A DNA stretch of 64,000 nucleotides, taken from assembly GCA_037349105.1 (NCBI GenBank), contig JAYJMM010000076.1:62001-126000 (forward strand), in the 5' to 3' direction. Under the pieces are notes generated by a model. That model was not told the DNA's origin and ran no database searches. It was given only the letters and a program-made list of their open reading frames with translations. Both the position numbers and the translations under genes were made by a program. The stretch comes from Limnomonas spitsbergensis (lineage: Eukaryota; Chlorophyta; Chlorophyceae; Chlamydomonadales). Positions 1-14,400 of the stretch are shown in pieces (positions within the stretch are counted from its first letter, which is position 1; each line of letters starts with the position of its first letter).

Positions 1-160
1 TGCTTTAAAACGACATGGGCTGTGGCCCCCAACCTTAAACCCTTCACCCCAAGCACTTGAACCCTGAACCCCAAGCACCTGAACCCTGAACCCTGGAACA
101 TGGACCCTGAACCCTGAACCCCAAACCCTGAACCCTAACCCCTCTGGTACAAGCAGCTGG
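1..160. repeat. Degenerate telomere-like repeat (CCCTAAACCCTGAACC type)
   Basis: The stretch is built of CCCTAAACC, CCCTGAACC and CCTTAAACC variants of the TTTAGGG telomere repeat, C-rich on the + strand. Similar degenerate tracts recur throughout the window inside introns, so this is interstitial repeat and not a chromosome end. Confidence 0.75.
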
Positions 161-186
161 ATTGGCCTTATGATGATGATGTTGAA

Positions 187-640
187 GCCCAGTCACGCAA
201 CTCAGCCACACCATGAGGATGGTGTGGACCAGGAGGGGTGCGGTGCATATAGCTGAGTGTTGGCGGGGGTTTAGGCCCAGCCACGCAACTCAGCCACACC
301 ATGAGGATGGTGTGGACCAGGAGGGGTGTGGTGCATATAGCTGAGTGTTGGCGGGGGTTTAGGCCCAGCCAAGCAACTCAGCCACACCATGAGGATGGTG
401 TGGACCAGGAGGGGTGTGGTGCATATAGCTGAGTGTTGGCGGGGGTTTAGGCCCAGCCACGCGACTCAGCCTGTCATGCTGTGCAACAGGCTGGTTTCGA
501 CTGCCTGATCAAGCCAAGGCCGTGACAGGAGAACCAAGACAGAACGCAACTCAGCCACATTAAGAGGGTGGTGTAAACACCATAAGGGGTGTGGTGTATA
601 CAGTCGAGTGGTGGCGGGGGGTGAAGCCCAGGGGGCTGTT
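187..640. repeat. 88-bp tandem repeat, about 3.5 copies plus a diverged one
   Basis: Units beginning GCCCAGCCACGCAACTCAGC start near 187, 275, 363 and 451, an 88-bp period, with a diverged copy near 540-630. The stretch lies upstream of the first visible SecY exon and is probably inside an intron of that gene. No coding sequence is visible. Confidence 0.85.
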
Positions 641-715
641 AATAACTTAACAAATTACATAATAAGTTACATGAATCCAGTAATGGACACGGCATAGAAT
701 GAAACCTAGATGCCG

Positions 716-750
716 CCCCCCTCTGTAGATCCCACCACGTGGCCTTTCTA
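716..750 (+). repeat. Decoy copy of the 3' splice site of SecY exon 824-891
   Basis: The sequence CTCTGTAGATCCCACCACGTGGCC repeats, with one base missing, the acceptor and first exon bases found at 816-840. It is the first of many junction copies in this gene. Confidence 0.7.
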
Positions 751-823
751 TATCCTCCTTTGATGCCCTCCCTCTTGATGCCCTCCTTTGACATCCTCCC
801 TTGATGCCCCTCCCTCTCTGTAG

Positions 824-3800
824 ATCCCACCAACGTGGCCATCTACGTCGGGGCCTTCTTCTTGACGACGTTGGGCATCATCTACGTGCAGGTGTGGATA
901 AGGTTAAGATTGTAGGGTTAAGGGTTTAGGGGCTCGGCGATCTATGTCGGGCCCTCTTTAGGGTTTAAGGTTAAGATTTTTGGGTGTTGGGGCTTGGCGA
1001 TCAATGCCCGTCTCCTTTATAAAGTTCAAGGTTAGGATTTTTGGGTTGAGGGGCTGGGCGATCTATGTCGGGGCCCTCTTTAGGGTTTAGGGTTAAAAGC
1101 ATTGAGGGTGCTTCTACCTCAGGGCCTTCATTGACTTGGGCATGATGTGCGGCCAGGTGCAGGCAGGGTTTAGTGTCCAGGTTGGGGTTTAGGGTTTAGA
1201 GTTCAGTGTCCTGGGGTTGGGGTTGAGGGGATAGGGGCCCATATGCAAGATAACATCGGGCATTATATACGCCCATGTGCGGATAGGTTTCATGGGCACA
1301 CACACGCGCACCCTTCGCACCTGCCACAAGGAGAGGACAAACCCTGAACCCATGCTTAAGGAGAGGCGTACCCTTGCCCCAGACAGAAACCCCTAACCTG
1401 AAACCCTGGACGTGGAACCCTTAGCCTGAAACCCTTAACCCTGGACCTTAAACCGTCACCGTCCACCCTGGAGTTTTCCATGTCTTGTTAGCGCAGGAGG
1501 GTAAGCACCCTAGACCCTAAACCCTTTTCTCCGCCTTTTGTGCGCAGGAGGCTGAGCGCCCTAAACCCATAACCCTGGACCATAAACCCTGGACCCTAAA
1601 CCTTGGACCTGACATCCTGAACCCCGGTCTCTCAACCGTTACTGCCAACCCTAAACCCTTTTCCTGCCTTGCGATGGCAGGAGGCTGAGCGACCTAAACC
1701 CTTAACCCTAGACCTTGAACCCTGGCCCTGACACCCTGAACCCTGGCCGCTCAACTGCTACTAACACTTGACCCTTTTCATGCCTTGTGTTTGCAGGAGG
1801 CTGAGCGCCGCATCCCAATCAATTACTCCAACCGGTACAAGGCCGGCAGCCTGGCCAATCAGTCCTACCTGCCCTTCAAGGTGGGTGGGCTGAGGGTTGA
1901 GGGTTGAGGGTGCTTAGCCCTACCTGCCTTTCCAGGGGGGGGGGGTTGAGGGTTGCGTGGCTGGAGCCCTGAACCCTGAACCCCAACGAGTCCCATCCAG
2001 GCCAGCCACTCATACCTGCCCTTCAAGGGGGGTGGGTTGAGGGTTGCGTGGCTGGAGTCCTAAACCCTGCACGCCAACGAATGCCCACGCGGCCAGCCAG
2101 TCATACCTGCCCTTCAAGGGCGTTTGTGTATGGGCGACCAGGGGGGGTGGGGATTTAGGGTTAAAGATTTAGGGTTTAGGATAACGATTTTAGGGTTAAG
2201 GGTTTAGGCTAAGGGGTTAAGGTAAAGGGGTTTAGGGTTAAGGGTCTACAGGGAACCTAAGTAAATATCGTGGTGGAGGGAAATGTGAGCCGTTCAGGGA
2301 TTCTGGAAATTGCGATGAAGGATTTGGGGCCCCGGAATTCTTTGAAACCCTAACCCGAAACCTCAACCCTACATCCTATGCCTCAACCCTCGACCCTTAA
2401 CCTTAAACCCTTTAACCCTCAACCCTAAACATTGATCCCCACAGGTGAACGCTGCCGGCGTGATACCGCTGATTTTCGCCTCGTCGCTGCTGTCCCTTCC
2501 CACGGCTGCTGCCCTAAATCCTGAACCCTTAACCCTTAACCCTGAACCCTTAACCCTCAACATTGACCCCTCGCAGGTGAACGCTACCGGCGTGATGCCG
2601 CTGATTTTTGCCTCGTCACTGCTGGCCCTTCCCACGGCTGTTGCGAGGTACACCGACGCTGCCTGGGCGGACGACGTGGCGAAGTCGGTGAGTGTGTGAG
2701 CGGGGTGATAGAGGATGTAGGGTGTGAACCAGGTGTATCCATACGTTTTGGATCTAGGGGGCAAGCCAGGGTTTCTGTGGACCCTGGAGGTGAACAAGTG
2801 TTTTGAAGGATCTAGGTTGTGAATTAACACATTTTGGATGCAGGGGGTGAGCCAGGGTTTGGGTGCATCTGGGGTGTGAATCAGGGTAATGGAGGATCTA
2901 GGGTGTGAACCAGGGTTGTAGTGATTCTAGGGTGTGAACAAGGACGATGTGGATCTAGATGTAAATCTTCGGTGGATCTGAAGTGTAACCAGCTCCTTGT
3001 GGATGTGGAGTGTGGATCGGGGCTTTGGTGGGTATGAGCAAGGGCTTTGTTTCTACAAAGTGTGAACCCGTGTGAAATGCATTTGATGCACTTTTTGAAC
3101 TTTGCCCAGTGGGTACACTGCCTTACACCCTTGATAGTTCACAGTGTGAACAGCGGCCCCAGTTCACTGATAAGCATTTTTGTGTGTGGGAGGGGGGGGG
3201 CAAATGATGGTGTTGGAGAATGCAGGGGGAGGGGGCTCTGGGGAGTGTAAAGGACGAAACAAACATGCAGCCCGAACAGAGCCACCTGCATGCCGATAAG
3301 GTGACCTGGATCTGACAAGGATCTGGCCTGGATCACACCAAGATTCGACCTGGATCTGACCAGGATCTGACCAGGATCTAGCCTGGCTCTGGCTAGGATA
3401 TGGCTTGGATCTCACCAAGATCTGACCTGGATCTGAACAGGATGTGGCCTGCATCAGACCAGGACCTAACCTAGTTAAGACCATCATCCGACCTGAATCT
3501 GACCCGGATCTGACAAAGATCTGACCTGGATCAGACCCAGGTCTGATCTGGATCAAACCAGCACCTACCTTTCAAATGGAATGCACCTGAACTCGACACG
3601 ATCTGGATCCCAACTTGATCCAGGTTGGATCCCAACTTGATCCAGGTTGGATCCGAACTTGTGCTGGCGATAGTGCATAAACTGATTTGCTGCCCTGTTG
3701 TCGCCCTAAAGCCTGGACCCTAAACCCTGGTTACACCCTTAACTCTGAACCCTATACCCTGTTGCCCCCCTAAACCCTGGTTTCACCCTTAACTCTGAAC

Positions 3801-5443
3801 CATATACCATGTTGCCCCCCTAAACCCTGGTTTCACCCTTAACTCTGAACCCTATACCCTGTTGCCCCCCTAAGCCCTGGTTCCACCCTTAACTCTGAAC
3901 CCTATACCCTGTTGCCCCCCTAAGCCCTGGTTCCACCCTTAACTCTGAACCATATACCATGTTCCCCCCTAAACCCTGGTTTCACCCTTAACTCTGAACC
4001 CTATACCCTGTTGCCCCCCTAAGCCCTGGTTCCACCCTTAACTCAGAACCCTATACCATGTTGCCCCCCTAAGCCCTGGTTCCACCCTTAACTCTGAACC
4101 ATATACCCTGTTGCCCCCCTAAGCCCTGGTTCCACCCTTAACTCTGAACCATATACCATGTTGCCCCCCTAAGCCCTGGTTCCACCCTTAACTCTGAACC
4201 CTATACCCTGTTGCCCCCTAAACCCTGGTTCCACCCTTAACTCAGAACCCTATACCCTGTTGCCCCCCTAAGCCCTGGTTCCACCCTTAACTCTGAACCC
4301 TATACCCTGTTGCCCCCTAAACCCTGGTTCCACCCTTAACTCAGAACCCTATACCCTGTTGCCCCCTAAACCCTGGTTCCACCCTTAACTCTGAACCCTA
4401 TACCCTGTTGCCCCCTAAACCCTGGTTCCACCCTTAACTCAGAACCCTATACCCTGTTGCCCCCCTAAACCCTGGTTCCACCCTTAACTCAGAACCCTAT
4501 ACCCTGTTGCCCCCCTAAGCCCTTTGTCTATCTTCAGTCTGCTGCCCTATTGCCCTCCTAATAAATATAAAACCTTTGACCCGCTTGTCCCTCTTCATTT
4601 TGCTGGCCTGTTGCCCTCCCCAACATTTAACCCTGAACCCTTTTTGTCCCACCCCTCAGATTGGTCCGGTTGGCCTGCTGTACCTGCCAGTCTCCATCAC
4701 TCGTATCGTCTTAACCCCTAAACCCTGAACCGTACACATTTACCCTACACCCTGAACCCTAAACATTGAACCCTGAACCCTTTCTGTCCCGCCCCTCAGA
4801 TTGGTCCGGGTGGCCTGCTGTACCTGCCAGTCTCCATCACTCTTATCGCCTTCTTCAACTACTACTACACATTCCTACAGGTAACACGGGCTTGCCGTAC
4901 CTCTGTACCAGATATTAGGTTGGGGTTTAGGGTTGAGGCTTGAGGGTTCAATTACTACTTCACATTCCTACAGGTAACACGGGCTTGCCGTACCTCTGTA
5001 CCAGATATTAGGTTGGGGTTTAGGGTTAAGGCTTGAGGGTTCAACTACTACTACACATTCCGGCAGGTAACACGGGCCTGCCGTACCTCTGTACCAGATA
5101 TTAGGTTGGGGTTTAGGGTTAAGGCTTGAGGGTTCAACTACTACTACACATTCCTGCAGGTAACACGGGCTTGCCGTACCTCTGTACCAGATATTAGGTT
5201 GGGGTTTAGGGTTAAGGCTTGAGGGTTCAATTACTACTACACATTCCTACAGGTAACACGGGCTTGCCGTACCTCTGTACCAGATATTAGGTTGGGGTTT
5301 AGGGTTAAGGCTTGAGGGTTCAATTACTACTTCACATTCCTACAGGTAACACGGGCTTGCCGTACCTCTGTACCAGATATTGTTGTAGGGTTTAGGATTC
5401 AGGCTTGAGGGTTCAGGGCTAAGGCTTGAGGGTTAAGGGTTCA

Positions 5444-5499
<56 letters not shown>

Positions 5500-8400
5500 A
5501 CATTCCTGCAGGTAACACAGGCCTGCCATACCTCTGTACCAGATGTTAGGTTACGGTTGAGGTTTAAGGCTTGAGGTTAAAGGCTTGAGGGTTTAGGGTT
5601 AATGCTTGAGGGTTGAGGATTCAACTACTACTACACATTCCTGCAGGTAACGCGGGCCTGCCAGATGTTGCCTTGGGGTTTAGGGGTCAAGGTTTAGGGT
5701 TAAGGCTTGGGGTTCAAGGTTTAGGGTTAAGGCTTGGGGTTCAGGATTAAGGCTTGGGGTTCAAGGTTTAGGGTTAAGGCTTGGGGTTCAAGGTTTAGGG
5801 TTAAGGCTTGGGGTTCAAGGTTTAGGGTTAAGGCTTGAGGTTTCTCCTGCCGATGGCCTGCCTTGACGTTTTCCCTCAACAAAACCCTCCCCACTCATTG
5901 GCAGTTGGAGCCTAGTTTGCGGGGTTAGTCGATGGCCTGTCTTACCTCTTCCCCTCGACTCCTTTTTCCCCGGCAGTCGGAGCCTTGTTTAGAGCTTTGG
6001 ATTTAGGGTTTAGGGCTTTCCGCCGATGGCCTGTCTTACCTCTTCCCCTCAACACCACCACTCCTTGGCAGTTGGAGGCTAATTTAGGGCTTAGGGTTCA
6101 ATATTTCAGGGCTCTGTTTTAGGCCACTGTTGACCTCCCTAATTTTCTCCCCAGAATGCTGTACGTTCTCGGCAGTTGGAGCTAAGGGTTTAGGGTCCAG
6201 AGTTCTCTGCCACTGACCCGCCGTACTTTTTACCAGCGGCACCCCCTCTCCTCGACAGTTGGAGCCTAGTTTGGATTTAGGGTTTAGGGTTACGGGTTTC
6301 CCGCCTGTGGCTTGCCTCACCTCTACCCCGCGACACTCTTAATCCCAGCAGTTGGAGCCTAGTTGAGCGCTTGGGATTTAGGGTTTAGGGTTACGGGTTT
6401 CCCGCCTGTTGCTTGCCTCACCTCTACCCCGCGACACTCTTAATCCCAGCAGTTGGAGCCTAGTTGAGCGCTTTGGATTAAGGGTTACGGGTTACGGGTT
6501 AACCCGCCTGTTGCTTGCCTCACCTCTTCCCCGCGACACTCTTAATCCCAGCAGTTGGAGCCTAGTTGAGAGCTTGGGATGTAGGGTTACGGGTTACGGG
6601 TTTCCCGCCTGTTGCTTGCCTCACCTCTTCCCCGCGACACTCTTAATCCCAGCAGTTGGAGCCTAGTTGAGCGCTTTGGATTTAGGGTTACGGGTTACGA
6701 TTTTCCCGCCTGTTGCTTGCCTCACCTCTACCCCGCGACACTCTTAATCCCAGCAGTTGGAGCCTAGTTGAGCGCTTTGGATTTAGGGTTTAGAGTTACG
6801 GGTTTCCCGCCTGTTGCTTGCCTCACCTCTTCCCCGCGACACTCTTAATCCCAGCAGTTGGAGCCTAGTTGAGCGCTTTGGATTTAGGGTTACGGGTTAC
6901 GGGTTTCCCGCCTGTTGCTTGCCTCACCTCTTCCCCGCGACACTCTTAACCCCAGCAGTTGGAGCCTAGTTGAGCGCTTTGGATTTAGGGTTACGGGTTA
7001 CGGGTTTCCCGCCTATTGCTTGCCTCACCTCTTCCCCGCGACACTCTTAATCCCAGCAGTTGGAGCCTAGTTGAGCGCTTTGGATTTAGGGTTACGGGTT
7101 ACGGGTTTCCCGCCTGTTGCTTGCCTCACCTCTTCCCCGCGACACTCTTAATCCCAGCAGTTGGAGCCTAGTTGAGCGCTTTGGATTTAGGGTTACGGGT
7201 TACGGGTTTCCCGCCTGTTGCTTGCCTCACCTCTTCCCCGCGACACTCTTAACCCCAGCAGTTGGAGCCTAGTTGAGCGCTTTGGATGTAGGGTTACGGG
7301 TTACGGGTTTCCCGCCTGTTGCTTGCCTCACCTCTTCCCCGCGACACTCTTAATCCCAGCAGTTGGAGCCTAGTTGAGCGCTTTGGATTTAGGGTTACGG
7401 GTTACGGGTTTCCCGCCTGTTGCTTGCCTCACCTCTTCCCCGCGACACTCTTAATCCCAGCAGTTGGAGCCTAGTTGAGCGCTTTGGATTTAGGGTTACG
7501 GGTTACGGGTTTCCCGCCTGTTGCTTGCCTCACCTCTTCCCCGCGACACTCTGCCCCAGCAGTTGGAGCCTAGTTGAGCGCTTTGGATTTAGGGTTACGG
7601 GTTACGGGTTTCCCGCCTGTTGCTTGCCTCACCTCTTCCCCGCGACACTCTTAATCCCAGCAGTTGGAGCCTAGTTGAGCGCTTTGGATTTAGGGTTACG
7701 GGTTACGGGTTTCCCGCCTGTTGCTTGCCTCACCTCTTCCCCGCGACACTCTTAACCCCAGCAGTTGGAGCCTAGTTGAGCGCTTTGGATATAGTGTTTA
7801 GGGTTACGGGTTTCCCGCCTGTTGCTTGCCTCACCTCTTCCCCGCAACACTCCCCAGCAGTTGGAGCCTAATTAAGTGCTTTGGATGTAGGGTTTAGAGT
7901 TACGGATTTCGAGAGTTCTGCACGTGGCTTGCCTTACCTGTTCCCCACGCTTTGATTATGGTTTAGGGCTTAGGGTTTTGGGTCCTAGCCAATTGCCTGC
8001 CATACCTCTTTTCCCCGCAAGACCCATACAAGGCAGTCAAAATCCAGTTTAGGGTCCAGGTTAATGGGTTTAAAGCCGATTGCCTGCCGTACCTCTTTTC
8101 CCTGGAAGACCCTTGCAAGGCATTCAGAACCTATCTCAGGGTTCAGGCCTGAGTATTCCGCGATTGGCCTGCCCTACTCCTTACCTGGGACACCCCTTTC
8201 CTCGGCAGGGCGAAACCCTCAATCCAAAGCCCGAAGCCCTTATATGAGTTGGGATAACGGCCTTGGATTTAGGGTTTAGGGCTCTCCGCCAACGACCTGC
8301 CTAACCTATTTCCCCTATGACCCCCCCCTCTCTCTTCGGCAGTTGGAGCCCAAGGACTTGTCGGAGCAGCTTAAGAAGAGCGGCGCCGCCATTCCCACGG

Positions 8401-11400
8401 TGAGAAAACAACAACTGAAACCTTGACCCTAAAACCTGGACCCTAAACCTTAACCTTAAAATCTAATCTGAACCCTAAATCTAGGTACCGCCAACCCCTT
8501 GGTGAGAAAAAAAGAACTGAAACCTTGCCCCTGGACCCTGAACCCTGGACCCTGAACCCTGGACCCTGAACCCTGGACCCTAAAACCTGGACCCTAAAAC
8601 CTGGCCCCGAAAGCCAAAATTTAGGTGCCGCCATCACCACAGTCAGCTGCGTCAACCCCCTACTTTGTCTGTAGCGCCCGCATCAATCCAATACAACATT
8701 ATACAATACAATACAATACATTCCAATACAATATTATACAATCTAATACAATCTAATACAATATAATACAATATAATACAATACAATACAATACAATACA
8801 ATACATTCCAATACAATATTATACAATCTAATACAATCTAATACAATATTATACAATCTAATACAATACAATACAATACATTCTAATACAATATTATACA
8901 ATCTAATACAATCTAATACAATCCAATACAATATTATACAATCTAATACAATCCAATACAATATTATACAATCTAATACAATATTATACAATCCAATACA
9001 ATATTATACAATCTAATACAATATTATACAATATAATACAATATTATACAATCTAATACAATACAATACAATACATTCTAATACAATATTATACAATCTA
9101 ATACAATACAATACAATACATTCTAATACAATATTATACAATCCAATACAATATTATACAATCTAATACAATATTATACAATCCAATACAATATTATACA
9201 ATCTAATACAATATTATACAATCTAATACAATATTATACAATCCAATACAATATTATACAATCTAATACAATCTATTACAATATTATACAATCTAATACA
9301 ATACAATACAATACAATACAATACATTCTAATACAATATTATACAATCCAATACAATATTATACAATCTAATACAATATTATACAATCCAATACAATATT
9401 ATACAATCTAATACAATATTATACAATCCAATACAATATTATACAATCTAATACAATATTATACAATCTAATACAATATTATACAATCTAATACAATACA
9501 ATACAATACATTCTAATACAATATTATACAATCTAATACAATACAATACAATACATTCTAATACAATATTATACAATCTAATACAATATTATACAATCCA
9601 ATACAATATTATACAATCTAATACAATATTATACAATCTAATACAATATTATACAATCCAATACAATATTATACAATCTAATACAATATTATACATTCTA
9701 ATACAATATTATACAATTCAATACAATATTATACAATCCAATACAATATTATACAATCTAATACAATATTATACAATCCAATACAATATTATACAATCTA
9801 ATACAATATTATACATTCTAATACAATATTATACAATCTAATACAATACAATACAATACATTCTAATACAATATTATACAATCTAATACAATATTATAAA
9901 ATCCAATACAATATTATACAATCCAATACAATATTATACAATCTAATACAATATTATACAATCCAATACAATATTATACAATCCAATACAATATTATACA
10001 ATCTAATACAATATTATACAATCTAATACAATATTATACAATCCAATACAATATTATACAATCTAATACAATATTATACAATCTAATACAATATTATACA
10101 ATCCAATACAATATTATACAATCTAATACAATATTATACAATCTAATACAATATTATACAATCCAATACAATATTATACAATCCAATACAATATTATACA
10201 ATCTAATACAATATTATACAATCCAATACAATATTATACAATCTAATACAATATTATACATTCTAATACAATATTATACAATCTAATACAATACAATACA
10301 ATACATTCTAATACAATATTATACAATCTAATACAATATTATACAATCCAATACAATATTATACAATCTAATACAATATTATACAATCCAATACAATATT
10401 ATACAATCTAATACAATATTATACAATCCAATACAATATTATACAATCTAATACAATATTATACAATCCAATACAATATTATACAATACAATACAATATT
10501 ATACAATCCAATACAATATTATACAATCCAATACAATATTATACAATCTAATACAATATTATACAATCCAATACAATATTATACAATCCAATACAATATT
10601 ATACAATCCAATACAATATTATACAATCCAATACAATATTATACAATCCAATACAATATTATACAATCCAATACAATATTATACAATCCAATACAATATT
10701 ATACAATCCAATACAATATTATACAATCCAATACAATATTATACAATCCAATACAATATTATACAATCCAATACAATATTATACAATCCAATACAATATT
10801 ATACAATCCAATACAATAGTATACAATCCAATACAATATTATACAATCCAATACAATATTATACAATCCAATACAATATTATACAATCCAATACAATATT
10901 ATACAATCCAATACAATATTATACAATCCAATACAATATTATACAATCCAATACAATATTATACAATCCAATACAATATTATACAATCCAATACAATATT
11001 ATACAATCCAATACAATATTATACAATCCAATACAATATTATACAATCCAATACAATATTATACAATCCAATACAATATTATACAATCCAATACAATATT
11101 ATACAATCCAATACAATATTATACAATCCAATACAATATTATACAATCTAATACAATATTATACAATCCAATACAATATTATACAATCCAATACAATATT
11201 ATACAATCCTAATACAATATTATACAATCCAATACAATATTATACAATCCAATACAATATTATACAATCCAATACAATATTATACAATCCAATACAATAT
11301 TATACAATCCAATACAATATTATACAATCCAATACAATATTATACAATCTAATACAATATTATACAATCCAATACAATATTATACAATCCAATACAATAT

Positions 11401-14400
11401 TATACAATCCAATACAATATTATACAATCCAATACAATATTATACAATCCAATACAATATTATACAATCCAATACAATATTATACAATCCAATACAATAT
11501 TATACAATCCAATACAATATTATACAATCCAATACAATATTATACAATCCAATACAATATTATACAATCCAATACAATATTATACAATCCAATACAATAT
11601 TATACAATCCAATACAATATTATACAATCCAATACAATATTATACAATCCAATACAATATTATACAATCCAATACAATATTATACAATCCAATACAATAT
11701 TATACAATCCAATACAATATTATACAATCCAATACAATATTATACAATCCAATACAATATTATACAATCCAATACAATATTATACAATCCAATACAATAT
11801 TATACAATCCAATACAATATTATACAATCCAATACAATATTATACAATCCAATACAATATTATACAATCCAATACAATATTATACAATCCAATACAATAT
11901 TATACAATCCAATACAATATTATACAATCCAATACAATATTATACAATCCAATACAATATTATACAATCCAATACAATATTATACAATCCAATACAATAT
12001 TATACAATCCAATACAATATTATACAATCCAATACAATATTATACAATCCAATACAATATTATACAATCCAATACAATATTATACAATCCAATACAATAT
12101 TATACAATCCAATACAATATTATACAATCCAATACAATATTATACAATCCAATACAATATTATACAATCCAATACAATATTATACAATCCAATACAATAT
12201 TATACAATATAATACGTATCCTACTATCCTGTGTCCCTGGTCAGCGAGCAGCCTGCTCCTTGCGCATGCTCCTACCACATCACCAGCACGCCCCATGTTG
12301 ATGCATGCTCTCGCCCTCTCACACTGTCATCCCCCACGTCTCGCTCAAAAGCACACCCCCGTCTTGATGCAGGCACGCACACTCTCATCCCTCATACCGT
12401 TATCCCCCTCGTCTCTCTTGCTGCTTGGTGCGACCGGGCAAGCAGACCGCCGAGTATGTGGCTTCCACACGCATCCCATATTGATGCACACTGGCCCGCT
12501 CTGTTCAAATGCCCCTCCTCCTGCTGCGAGGTGCGACCGGGCAAGCAGACCGCCGAGTACGTGGCTTCCACACGCATCCCATATTGATGCACACTGGCCC
12601 GCTCTATTCAAATGCCCCTCCTCCTGCTGCGAGGTGCGACCGGGCAAGCAGACCGCCGAGTATGTGGCTTCCACACGCATCCCATATTGATGCACACTGG
12701 CCGCTCTGTTCAAATGCCCCTCCTCCTGCTGCGAGGTGCGACCGGGCAAGCAGACCGCCGAGTATGTGGCTTCCACACGCATCCCATATTGATGCACACT
12801 GGCCCGCTCTGTTCAAATGCCCCTCCTCCTGCTGCGAGGTGCGACCGGGCAAGCAGACCGCCGAGTATGTGGCTTCCACACGCATCCCATATTGATGCAC
12901 ACTGGCCAGCTCTGTTCAAATGCCCCTCCTCCTGCTGCGAGGTGCGACCGGGCAAGCAGACCGCCGAGTATGTGGCTTCCACACGCATCCTATATTGATG
13001 CACACTGGCCCGCTCTGTTCAAATGCCCCTCCTCCTGCTGCGAGGTGCGACCGGGCAAGCAGACCGCCGAGTTTGTGGCTTCCACACGCATCCCATATTG
13101 ATGCACACTGGCCCGCTCTGTTCAAATGCCCCTCCTCCTGCTGCGAGGTGCGTCCAGGCAAGCAGACCGCCGAGTATGTGGCTTCCACACGCATCCCATA
13201 TTGATGCACACTGGCCCGCTCTGTTCAAATGCCCCTCCTCCTGCTGCGAGGTGCGACCGGGCAAGCAGACCGCCGAGTACGTGGCTTCCACACGCATCCC
13301 ATATTGATGCACACTAGCCCGCTCTGTTCAAATGCCCCTCCTCCTGCTGCGAGGTGCGACCGGGCAAGCAGACCGCCGAGTACGTGCCTCCCATGCTAGC
13401 GGTGATGCCCTCATATTAATGCACATACCTGACCCTCTGATCCCTCCTGCCTCCTGCCACTCTCCTGCTGCCAGGCGCCCCCAGCCCCTCCCCCCCAGGG
13501 CCCCCAAGGCAAGCAGGGCCCCCCTCAGGGCAAGCAGACCACCGAGTGCATGACGTCCACACGCATCCCATATAGATGCGCACTGACCCGCTCTGACCCA
13601 ATGCGTTTGTCCCTCCTGCTGCTGCCAGGCGCCCTCAGGGCAAGCAGACCGTCCGAGTGCGTGACCATCACACGCATCCCAAATTGACCCGCACACTGAC
13701 CCGCTCTGACCCATAGTGCCTTTTTCCCCTCCTCCTGCTGCTAGGTGTGCTCGGGCAAGCAGACCGTCCGAGTGCGTGACCATCACACGCATCCCAAATT
13801 GACCCGCACACTGACTCGCTCTGACCCATAATGCCTTTTGTCCCTCCTCCTGCTGCTAGGTGCGCCCGGGCAAGCAGACCGCCGAGTACGTGACGTCCAC
13901 ACTCACCAGCATGTCCCTACTTGGATCCGTTTTCCTCGGTGAGCCATGGGAAAGCCTCAAAACGAATTCAATTGGATCTGTTCCCTTGGATCTGTTTTCC
14001 TCAGTGAGCCATGGGAAAGCCTCAAAACTTGAGCCTAACTTGGATCTGTTTTCTTGGATCTGTTTTCCTCGGTGAGGAATATGATAGCCTTAACAAATTA
14101 AGCTCACTTGGATCTGTTTTCCTTGGATCCATTTTCCTCGGTGAGCCATGGGAAAGCCTGGAAGCCCAGAGGTGTGCCTGCATCTCTTCTATGAGCGGAA
14201 GGATACAGCCTCAAATGCTCGAGTTTACTTGGATCAGTTTTCCTCGGCGAGACATGAGAAAGCCTCAAAACCTTGAGCTTAACTTGGATCTGTTTTCCTT
14301 GGATCCGTTGTCCTTGGTGAGCCATGGGAAAGCCTCAAAAACCTTTCTCTTGGATCTGTCCTCCTCGGTGAGCGAAAGAACAGAGCCTCAAATGCTTACA

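Noticed and set aside
1..160. Chromosome end (telomere)
   Set aside because: The repeats are degenerate, and similar tracts occur throughout the window inside introns of a gene that continues upstream.
8743..8991. Open frame encoding a Tyr/Ile/Leu/Cys repeat
   Set aside because: It is an artefact of the AT-rich 20-bp satellite on the reverse strand.
12231..13320. Regular direct repeats resembling a CRISPR array or a tandem-repeat protein gene
   Set aside because: The units are contiguous without distinct spacers, the genome is eukaryotic, and each unit is clearly a copy of a SecY exon border.
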